Assembly (NCBI GenBank): GCA_004194705.1
Contig: SADC01000077.1
Location: 1-64,000 of the forward strand
Direction: 5' to 3'
DNA from: Ditylenchus dipsaci
Lineage: Eukaryota; Nematoda; Chromadorea; Rhabditida; Anguinidae
Length of the DNA: 64,000 nt
This document shows, one piece after another, positions 56,901 to 64,000 of the stretch. Made by a program: the position numbers and the translations under genes. The notes beneath the pieces were generated by a model. That model saw nothing but the letters and a program-made list of their open reading frames with translations, searched no databases and had not been told where the DNA came from. Each line of letters begins with the position of its first letter. Within the stretch, counting starts at the first letter, position 1.

Positions 56901-58840
56901 AATTGCATACCTCAAATTGAAGGGCATAATGTGCAATTCAATTTAAGGTATGCAATTCCGATTTGGAGTTGGAAAAAAATTTTTTTCTGACATGCTCTAT
57001 GGTCGATGGACTTATGAGAGTCCGACGAGAAGAATACCCGAATCAACTTTACGTTACCGGATTCAAAATTTAACTGTGAAGAGAACCAATCGATATGATT
57101 GGAAAACCCGGAGGTCCAGAAAACAATAGGTGAATTCAATTGGAGGATGAAACACGGAGCCTCAATGCCTAGTCAACAAAAACTCGCTAGAAGGCTCGCT
57201 GTGATCATGGGCAAACAGCGTGTACCATCAGGAAGCATTCCTCCAACTACCATGTGTCTTCATCTTCAGAAAAATGCTGTCAAGGGGCTTCTGTTCGAGC
57301 CAGAGGTTGCAGATGAAAGCGATTCCGAGGATGAAGTAGAAGGTATTAAACCGAGGGCTGAAAAAAAAAGGAACAGAAGAGAGAAGATACCTAAGTCCAG
57401 AGCGAAGGATGACAGCATCAGCAGAGAAGAGAGCCAGAATTTTTTAAACCAAGTGCTGAAAATAAAGCTGAAAATAAAACCTGGTCAGGTAGTCAACATC
57501 TTGCGATTATGCATGAAATTGGCAAACTCTGCTGGGGGTGGAAAATCACTGAAAGCAAAAAGATTATTCACCCGACTGCCTTCGGAACTGCTTTTTTAAA
57601 AAAGTCCATTACCTAAAAGCTGTCATCTCTTTACTGGTGTTGATCACTGTAGACTTCATAACCGATGATTCTGAACGATTCTAATTTAAAAAAGCTCAAC
57701 TGAATATAGTCAAACCATCAGTATCTTCTGGTTTGTAGCGCCAGAGCCCACCAGCCCCTTGGGACAGCTCAAACACCACTGGTTCCACATCGTACAGCAC
57801 AGCATGTCTGCAATAATATTAAAAAAATTTGTTGTTTTTTGTTCAAATTCATAATTGTTTGCTCATTATACTGATAGATATGGGGTCGCTTTTGTGTTCG
57901 AACAGAAAACAATTTGGAAAGTTTGCTGTTAGGTTTCAGTCAAAAGGACTTTGATTGCAAATGACTTTGTAAACTTCTGTGGGTAATTGTATGAAACCAA
58001 CAAATAAAGCGGGTTTTCTATTGGTAAAATTGCTAAATATCCGAGTAAAACATGTCATACATACGGAATGTTGGCAATATTTTTAGATTTGAGTCATCGA
58101 AACTAGCTACAGATCCCGATACCTAAGTGACTGACTTTGCCGATTCTGGCAAATCTTGTAAAGTGACATGTGCACGGACTGGGCTTAAAACGATAGTCCG
58201 ACCAATAAACCCACCAACATACCAATTTTCGTCAGCTTGCACCGGAAAGTGTTTGAGTTTGAAAAACTGTCCTTACGTGATTCTCCAGCGTTTTTTTTTT
58301 GGTCTTTTTTACCCATAACTAGAAAAGAACAGGGTGAAGAAAAAATGACCAAAAGCTACCGTATTTTCTGTATTAAAGGGCATGCTCGCTGCCGATGGAA
58401 ATATTTTGAAAGGCGGGTACCAGGTCAATTCAAACGAAGTCCCCCGGGGAGTCATTGTGTGACCTCGTAAAAGTGGAAAAATTTTGAGGTCGATTTCAAG
58501 ATTTTGGGTGCTCAACCGAAATCTGAAAAGTGGAATCGGGAAAACTCGTGGTATTTATGAAAATGCAAAAAACAGATTTGCGAAAGATTTTCTGTAGGCT
58601 GAGATATGAGGTCCATATAGGGGGAGTTATTACAAAAAATACGGCATGCTGTTTGATGTAAAAACAAACAAAATTTTTTTGAAAATTATTAAAATTCACC
58701 AGAAAGGACTAAAATAATCGAAATAAGTTAATCGAAATAAGTTGTTAGAATTTTAAAACATTAAAAAAAACAATATTTTACCTAGCAGCAGCCAGTCCAC
58801 TGGCTCCAGCACCCACAATAGCCACCCTTTTACGATCCAT
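50927..58840 (-). CDS. Flavin-containing monooxygenase (dimethylaniline monooxygenase family)
   Basis: Exons on the minus strand: 58782-58840, 57716-57807, 57613-57670, [one not found], 55612-55728, 54137-54371, 53883-54091, 53409-53544, 51324-51476, 51115-51282 and 50927-51065. Motifs in family order: FAD-binding AIVGAGASGL at residues 7-16, GGLWRY, VINTSKEM, YAHHFDLHKH, the FMO signature FKGVITHAHSY, NADPH-binding VGVGNSGVD, FGLKPNH, NDELPNRLACG, STGYSF, AVIGLIQ, IMPISEMQAR and YMDDLAELIG. Such enzymes use NADPH and oxygen to oxidise soft nucleophilic N or S atoms, usually at the ER. All visible phases agree. The exon for SDFP..MHN (between 55728 and 57613) was not found. The last exon needs a frame change at about 50985 to reach YHLMFGPDAPYACEL and the stop. 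No C-terminal membrane tail is evident. Confidence 0.88.
51573..52435. mobile_element. Foldback-type element with CCCCGCCAAATT repeat ends
   Basis: AATTTCGAAATGGCT pairs with its inverse ending at 52435. Six to seven units of about 20 bp with core ACCCCGCCAAATT stand at each side, inverted. The interior arms pair (GGCCAGAAGCCCCTGAAAG; GATCAGATTTCGGGTCCGAT) to a centre near 52000. It lies in an FMO intron. Its interior shares ATTGA(G/T)(C/G)GGATCAGA with the 21386 element, so two elements with different ends share a core. Confidence 0.8.
52537..52697. mobile_element. pogo-like MITE, CCGTATTTTCTC
   Basis: TACCGTATTTTCTCTATTAA and the inverse TTAATAGAGAAATACCGTA bound a 160-bp element in an FMO intron. 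The GGGGGCTTATTAGAG block resembles the 39993 and 48612 elements. Confidence 0.65.
52910..53010. repeat. Short tRNA-like inverted pair
   Basis: AAAAGTGGCTCCGGTCGCGC pairs with GCGCCACCGGAGCCACTTTTT around a GGGCCAAAAAACAC centre. It is a collapsed form of the tRNA-like pairs at 26207 and 54487. Confidence 0.6.
53030..53268. mobile_element. MITE, GGGCATACCAGCGCG family
   Basis: Ends GGGGCATACCAGCGCGTTAC and GTAACGCGCTGGTATGCCCC are perfectly inverted. It lies in an FMO intron. Confidence 0.75.
53573..53818. mobile_element. 246-bp hAT MITE with perfect target duplication
   Basis: TAGGGTTGTCGAGTACTCGAAA and the inverse, flanked by GTCAGAAT (53565-53572 and 53819-53826). It sits in the FMO intron between 53544 and 53883, about 20 bp from the splice acceptor. 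Removing it leaves an intron of about 84 bp. Confidence 0.9.
54487..54816. repeat. tRNA-like inverted pair in an FMO intron
   Basis: AAAGTGGCTTCGGCGGCTCAC..GTTTATGGTCC and a B-box-like AGTTCAATCCC at 54579 are followed by the shared ATTTGGGTCGCAGATTTCGA. The inverse copy ends near 54790. The outer ends GGCTACCCAGATAAGCTGAG and CTCAGCTGGTCCGGGGCCC also pair. Confidence 0.65.
55131..55475. mobile_element. ~345-bp hairpin MITE
   Basis: GCAAGTTCACTGTGAGTGTGGGACTGAG with its inverse, and a centre of AGGTCCGCACTCA..TGAGTGCGGACCT. It shares AGCTAAGATTTAGGGC with 35221-35648. It lies in an FMO intron. Confidence 0.7.
56064..56388 (+). CDS. Putative type II membrane protein, first exon, nested in the FMO intron
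   Basis: ATG at 56064. A charged 30-residue N-terminus (MEIEMLEIEDERHSM) precedes a membrane helix at residues 31-51 (IILVLALITALLLTFC), then a Lys/Arg- and Gln-rich stretch and a Thr/Ser stretch. There is a donor at 56389 (ACAA|GTATGG). A good acceptor at 56433 continues in phase with RLYPVSAQIVCAK, into the tandem hairpins. The topology suggests a type II ectoenzyme or receptor, but no catalytic domain is seen. It lies opposite the FMO gene in the intron from which one FMO exon is missing. Confidence 0.5.
56474..56990. repeat. Three tandem ~105-bp hairpins, 199-bp period
   Basis: Each hairpin pairs CAACTCCAAATCGGAATTGC with its inverse around TGAAGGGCATAATGTGCAATTCA. Copies start at about 56474, 56674 and 56873, separated by two identical ~95-bp spacers (GATGAAAGAAAGGCCAATTT). 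The near identity of units shows recent tandem duplication or an assembly artefact. Confidence 0.85.
56998..57599 (+). CDS. Unidentified basic/acidic coding stretch nested in the FMO intron
   Basis: A frame from ATG 56998 reads LYGRWTYESPTRRIPEST and TLRYRIQNLTVKRTNRYD. After a probable one-base slip at GGAAAACCC (57101) it continues as ENPEVQKTIGEFNWRMKHGA, QKLARRLAVIMGKQRVPSG, an acidic ESDSEDEVEG, a basic block, and KIKPGQVVNILRLCMKLANS to a stop at 57597-57599. Codon choice looks like a real gene. The stop is 13 bases from an FMO exon on the other strand. No known domain is recognised; a transposon-encoded protein is possible. Confidence 0.4.
58357..58646. mobile_element. pogo-like MITE, CCGTATTTTCTG
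   Basis: TACCGTATTTTCTGTATTAA at the left and TTATTACAAAAAATACGGCA at the right, in FMO intron 1. The interior is poorly paired apart from GGCGGGTACC and GTCCCCCGGGG blocks. Confidence 0.5.
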
Positions 58841-58904
58841 TCTATATTTTAACAAATATGCTAGAGAAATATCTGAAACCTGGTATAAATTAAAGGTTAA
58901 TCAT

Positions 58905-59765
58905 TTTTTCTGTGGCAAATTTACTTTTTTGTGGCAAATTTATTTTGTGGCAAATTTACTTTTTTTGTGGCAAATTTACTTTTTTCTGTCGCAAATTTAC
59001 TCTTTTTCGTAGCAAATCCGATTTTCGTCTGTAGCACATATACTTGAGCTAGTGGGCTTATTTATTCATTCTAAATTATCAAAATTTGAATTCTGAGTCT
59101 ATGAAAGACTTTGACTTCATAAAAGACAGGTGAATTAATTGATGGTAAAGCCGCTGGGCTCTAGTTCTAATTTAGCATACACACACCTGGCACTCTCTAG
59201 GCTGCTTCATTACTCAACAGCCTCTGATGGATCAGTCGTGAAATTGCACAAGCTTACCGAATCCACCATAAATACAATGCATGATGATAATTCCATCAAC
59301 CTTAGCCACATTTTGCTCCACCACTTTGAGAAGAGCAACACTTCAGTCCCTAAATTTTGGATCTTTACGGGCTTTTTCTTGTTAAGAAAAGAGTGTTGGC
59401 CGAAATAGCCGGGTGAAAGTGGGTCCTTTTGCCAACTTCCTATGATCTTTCAGGAATTTGCAATTTTCAACTGCTGGACCAAACCGAAATTGTCGGTTCG
59501 GGTTTCTCGATAAATCGGGTTTGGTCTAAAAAGACTGAAAACGATACGCGGACTAAGTGTATCGACAGATTTATATGTATTTCTGAAGTTTTTAGACATG
59601 AATAAGCACACTAGCTCAAGTATATGTGCTACAGACGAAAATCGGATTTGCTACAAAAAAGAGTAAATTTGCTACAAAAAAAGTAAATTTGCTACAAAGA
59701 AAATTTGCCACAAAAAAACATTTTTGATACAAAAAAAAGTAAATTTGCCACAGAAAAATGATTAA
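58905..59765. mobile_element. Foldback-type element with GTGGCAAATTTAC repeat ends
   Basis: Five or six units of TGTGGCAAATTTACTTTTT at the left and their inverse at the right, then AGCACATATACTTGAGCTAG paired with its inverse at 59610-59630. The interior (59060-59590) is unpaired and holds an exon-like piece. It lies about 65 bp upstream of the FMO start codon. Confidence 0.8.
59258..59340 (-). CDS. Exon-like piece inside the 58905-59765 element
   Basis: The minus strand has an acceptor-like CTGAAG, the frame VALLKVVEQNVAKV and DGIIIMHCIYGGF, and a donor (TTCG|GTAAGC). The peptide has the look of a conserved globular exon, but I cannot name the protein. It may be host sequence carried by the element. 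An open + frame over the same bases (59139-59408) is less coding-like. Confidence 0.35.
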
Positions 59766-61838
59766 CCTAAATTAAAAGGACAAACTATATAGCACTGGTC
59801 TATATATTTATATATAGCAATCATATGGTTTAAAAAAGTCTTCAGCATCACCACCACTGCTGCTTCACATAAAATAGATAAGAAATTTCATTATAAAATG
59901 TGGGTTCTGGCCATTCTTGTGGACACAGTTTTATGATTTGTGTTTAGCAGTAAGAAAAAGACACAGTTAAAGCCTTTAAAAAATGTAGAAAGGAATGTTG
60001 GAAAAGAAGCATAATCAAGTGCGGAAATGGCCACCCAGCTGTACAGCCATCTCCTACTACCACTGCTATCTCAGTCGGCAATCAACACTGACAGCTAGCC
60101 TGCCTGAATAGTTGTAGATTTAATGTAGCAGCAGCATCTTTGGAAAGTGTTTTTGTGTGTGCTCACATCGTTCTGATAAATATCTTGTCTCAACGATTGA
60201 AAAAAATTTGTTTTGGTTGTGTGGGAATCACAGATTTGCTCAAATTATGACTTTTTGCTGGTTTTTTTCACATTGCAAATATTAATTTTGTGCACTCTTA
60301 CAATCATAACACAGTCAAATTTGGATGTAAGCTGACCTTTATTTACCAGCCCCTACTGGGATTTATATACTGAGAAGCGGTGAAATAATAAATACAACGT
60401 CATTATCGGCTTTACCTTATCGGCTTCGTTTATTAGCTAACTTTTCAAAAAAGGTGATTGTTATGTCGAGAACCGAGGGTCTTTTGGGAAAACTGTTGCC
60501 GGCGAAATCAGAACTCTTCCGAATTTTCGGACTAGACTAGCCGAAGACAACTGGCAAACGCCTTCAGAATTTATGTAAAAAAAGTTTTGCACCCTAGGCA
60601 GGAACGAACTTTTAGAGGTGTTCACCATGGAGAAAGTCGACTGTATCAGAAAAGATCATATTTTTACAGGCTAAATATGTTTCAGAAACATAGTGGAAAC
60701 AAAATATTTAACTTTTGTCAAGAAACATTTTTACCATATATTTCAGTAAAATTCTTTCTATTATAAACAGTATAATTTGTATAAAAACTAAAACCAATAT
60801 AAATTAAATATAAAAAGGTGTTTTTATAACAGAAAAGCCTCCATCTTCAGTAGATGATCTAGCATCTTTGTAGAATGTGAAAGTTTGAATTTTCGACTGC
60901 AAAAAGTGTTATGTTTTGCTTGCTGCAAAGGCAGCAGTTACATTCGGATAAAATCCTGCTTATGATCTATGGTTCAATAACAATAAAGCATCTGTAATCC
61001 TATTTGCTGTGTGCTATTTCTTTTGGTTTGCATTGTTGTAATGTGAAGAAGAAAAAACACGTTAAATATAACATTTTATTTTAAATTATATTCTTTTATA
61101 CACAAACAACGATGGTCCACAAAACATAAATTCTGCCGATTTTCCAATCAAAAACTCTAAAAAAGATTCGCCACTGGCAAATATAAATGGAACAAGTCAA
61201 GGAAGTCTAAGAAACCCTAAACCTAAAAATTGTTTCGTCTCCTTTAAAAAGTTTGAAAGTAATGTTTGCTATCGATAGGACTTAAATCGGTGGTCCTAAA
61301 AAAGCCCAAACCAATCACACCCCCTCCCCCGCCAAAATTCAAGTCGCCTGTTAAAAAAAATAAAAGCAGAATACTAAAAAACAACTATTTTGAACGAGGT
61401 GGATGTGTCAAAGAGTGAACATATGATATACGACATTTGTACGCTGTCTTTTTTGGTGATTGGGATCGTATTTCTATTATTTTTCTGAATTTCTATTCAA
61501 ATTTTGAAAAGTAATGAAAAGTAGGGACTTATGTAGTGAAAAACTAAAAACCAAGATTTTCTGCAAAATAAAAATTCAACTTTTTTAAATAAAAATCTTT
61601 ATTGAGGTGACATTTTATGCAAAATTGGCAGAGTTTTTAAATGATGCGAGTATAATTTCTTTCACTAACTCACTCAATTTTTTTCATATTTACATATAAC
61701 CAGATCAAAAGGGCGTAAAAATCACAAAGCATTGACCTAACTAGAATAAAGCTCGTTATCTGCCAACCTAAGCCTTGTCCCTAGATCAGAAGATAACCGA
61801 GTTTCTACTATATCCTTATTATGCTCAATGATCTGCAG
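59766..61838. other. No gene seen
   Basis: AT-rich. It contains a solo transposon end at 60575-60655 (CCCTAGGCAGGAAC..GTCGACTGTA) and C-rich CACACCCCCTCCCCC at 61317. There are no exon-like frames with splice sites. It may include the 5' region of the FMO gene and the 3' region of the gene at 61839. Confidence 0.35.
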
Positions 61839-63000
61839 TTAGCTTTGGAAATATAGTAAACTAGCTACAATCAAACCAGCAACCCTCAAACATACAGTAG
61901 AAGAGATTATAATGCAAGCAGAAGAAGGTGACAAACTCCATTCTCCTTCAAAGTTAGAGGACAATTCCCTGGTAGAGAAGGGGGATCTTAGTTTTGGAGC
62001 ATGGTGCCTGTGTTTATTGTGGTGTTGGAAGGCGAGTTGGCGAGCCACATCTATGCTGTCACAGAACTCCTTGCCTCTGAAGGTCTGCTGACCGTGCTCC
62101 AGAATGTCAGCCCTGATGAAGGGGAATATGCATAGTTGGTAGCACTTGACACTACTACCCCCCTTGTCTAGATATACGGTATGTGAAGGGTTGTTGATAT
62201 TCGGTTTGTTGTGGTTGGTGTAGTACTGGGTAGATGCTGCTCCCTGGATGCTGGGCCAGCTATTTTCTTGAGGTCGAATGAGACAGTCACCTGGTTGGGT
62301 ACTCGTACAGCTCGCGGTTTTAGGGTGCCACGAAGACAACGAAGTTCCGGCACTATCAGGGTGGTAAGCTAAAATGTTGGGTTTAGAAAGGAAAGATTTA
62401 AAAATTAACTTTGTAAAATGATTAGATTTGTAGATTTTTCGGGGTTTTTTTATAAAAAATACTGCTATTATTTATTTATTTTATTTATTGTTTACGTATC
62501 AAGTACGCGACTGAATCCATGAAAATTCAAGAATATAATTATTGATCAGTAGGTGAATTAAAGAATTTTCTTTCATCCAGAAGAAGAAGAAAAAGTGGCA
62601 TTCCATGATGAGTCTATCCACAATTAACAATGTATAGTGAGTCATCAGGCCTAGAATAGCTAAAATGGTGATCCACAACCTTGGTCAACTTTCATCTTTG
62701 CCACGTCCTTTTCGAAAACAGTCATTTGGCAGAAAGAGAAATTCATCCATGTTGTTGTTGTTGAGTAGTCGGGGTTTAGAAGATTCAAATTGCCATGGGA
62801 TCTTGTAATTTCGCCCAGGGGGACGCGGAAGATATTGTTGGTGTGGAAGAGGGGATGATCAAGAAGCGGTTTGTTGGTATGAGAATTTTTATCCGTGTCT
62901 TTGCTTTTGATTGGTGTAATTTTGCCCTTGATAATACGAACAGCCTGTCCATTGGCATTGAGTTTTCGACATCGCTGTCGTTGCTCAATTGGTGTTGTCG
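61839..63000 (-). CDS. Unidentified protein, last two exons
   Basis: Exon 62680 to about 63000 (5' limit uncertain) reads IEQRQRCRKLNANGQAV, NIFRVPLGEITRSHG, TWMNFSFCQMTVFEKDV and KMKVDQ. It joins in phase 1 over a 311-bp intron to 61839-62368, which reads YHPDSAGTSLSSWHPK, DKGGSSVKCYQLCIFPF, FRGKEFCDSIDVARQ and ends in a hydrophobic segment (CIIISSTVCLRVAGLIVASLL) just before the stop. Paired Cys residues and the hydrophobic tail suggest an extracellular protein with a C-terminal anchor. No family recognised. Confidence 0.5.
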
Positions 63001-63334
63001 GCTGGCATCGTTCAATGATGATCGGATGTTGATTGTTCAATCATTGATCAATGATGATTTATTAGGGAGTTTTCCACATTAACATCGTTTTTGGAAATGT
63101 CCCAAAAACAACAGGAGACCAAGTTTTTACAAAATGAGGAACAAAACTATTTTCACACAATTTTTATCAGTTTTTTAAGTGATTTTTAGAAACTATTGTG
63201 TATGTGGCCATTAAATAACTTAATAATGCTTTGATAAACCACAACATAAAATACAATAAATCGGTGTTCTCCCCCTTCAAGTTTCTTTTTTTCCGAAAAA
63301 AGAAAGTTTTATACCAAGGTTCAACTGTATATAA

Positions 63335-63490
63335 TAGGGATGCGTCGAAATTTTTATTTTCGGTGCCTTTTTCCTTTCGATTTACGATTTTCGAAGAAAT
63401 TAGTCAAAAATCGAAATTTCAAGGGAAATTTTTTGAGGTGTTTCTCTTCAATTTTCGTTTCGATTCTATCCTAGTTTCATCGCATCCCTG
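63335..63490. mobile_element. 156-bp hAT MITE with perfect target duplication
   Basis: TAGGGATGCGTCGAAA and TCATCGCATCCCTG are flanked by GTATATAA (63327-63334 and 63491-63498). It is a different hAT family from the 17399 and 53573 copies. Confidence 0.85.
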
Positions 63491-63840
63491 GTATATAAAG
63501 TTCCATTTCCATCCCTTTTTATTCTTTTTTTGACCTTATACAATACAAAATAAAATGTAAAACAATATTTTTTCATGCAAATTTATTGTCGGTATTTTTG
63601 GAACAAAGTCAAAAGTCAATTTAATACTAATAAATTTATGCGTAAAGTGTTCCATTCTTTTATCTCAATAAGGTTTTAACTATCCATAAGATGCTAACAA
63701 CAAGCCGCTTTTGCTCTTCAACCACCCTAGATTAGTAAATGGATGAATTGAAAGAATTACAAGATAGGAAGTAGACCGGCCGGCATTTTAAATCTTGCTA
63801 AATTTGTTTTATTCTTGTGTTTTAAGCGAATATCCTCTTT

Positions 63841-64000
63841 CTAATAGCTTTGTAGTTTTGCATAGAGAGGAGGGGGAACAGGTGGTCCTTCTAGCATAAC
63901 CACTACTACTACATCTACAAATGGGGCAACAATGGGGAGATTATCTGATGGGATACTTGACATGTGGGAGAGGGGGTACAATTGGATTAGGGGCTTTGGC
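63841..64000 (-). CDS. C-terminal part of a gene running off the right edge
   Basis: The minus-strand frame is open from the window edge to a stop at 63841-63843: PKPLIQLYPLSHMSSIPSD, NLPIVAPFVDVVVVVMLEGP, then PPVPPPLYAKLQSY. The Pro-rich end and the absence of stops suggest real coding sequence. The + frame over the same bases is also open (Gly/Thr/Ser-rich), so the strand is likely but not certain. Confidence 0.4.
   Translation of the reverse strand, partial: PKPLIQLYPLSHMSSIPSDNLPIVAPFVDVVVVVMLEGPPVPPPLYAKLQSY

Overview
The window is nuclear DNA of an animal. It is AT-rich by eye, and its protein-coding sequence is broken into small exons joined by GT-AG introns that are mostly 45-100 bp. 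A few introns are inflated to several kb by transposons. Recognisable genes are a claudin/PMP22-type tetraspan (+, 18.5-23.2 kb), a CBP/p300-related gene with a TAZ2-type zinc finger followed by a KIX domain (+, 36.3-39.9 kb) and a flavin-containing monooxygenase (-, 50.9-58.8 kb). Several more genes have convincing exon-intron structure but no family I recognise: a charged, probably coiled-coil protein (-, 24.0-27.95 kb), genes on the minus strand at 41.3-42.4, 47.2-47.5, 61.8-63.0 and 63.84-64.0 kb, a signal-peptide exon (+, 44.95 kb) and a membrane-protein exon nested in the monooxygenase gene (+, 56.1 kb). The species cannot be fixed from this sequence.

Layout. 0-12 kb: nested palindromes, dominated by one palindrome of about 9.4 kb (1737-11103) whose right arm carries a PIF/Harbinger element with TAA target duplication. 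12-18 kb: elements ending in arrays of short direct repeats, a 12-bp tandem array and a degenerate ~160-bp tandem repeat. 18-24 kb: the tetraspan gene. 24-28 kb: the coiled-coil gene, one of whose introns holds two ~1-kb palindromes. 28.4-30.8 kb: a 2.4-kb palindrome. 31-36 kb: palindromic elements and one unidentified coding stretch. 36-40 kb: the TAZ-KIX gene. 41-50 kb: hAT and pogo-like elements among short gene pieces. 51-59 kb: the monooxygenase gene with elements in its introns. 59-64 kb: a foldback element, a sparse stretch and the ends of two minus-strand genes.

Most of the DNA is non-autonomous DNA transposons. Five hAT insertions have perfect 8-bp target duplications; a pogo/Tigger-like group shares ends CCGTATTTTC and is accompanied by a transposase remnant; at least twelve sequence-unrelated elements share one design, inverted ends built from short arrays of 12-22-bp direct repeats.

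Nearly every recognisable gene contains a one- or two-base frame break, often at a homopolymer, and palindrome arms differ mainly by small indels. This suggests a long-read assembly with residual indel errors, so some frame breaks reported here may not be real. No bacterial operon, CRISPR array or rRNA was seen. All coordinates and frames were worked out by eye.
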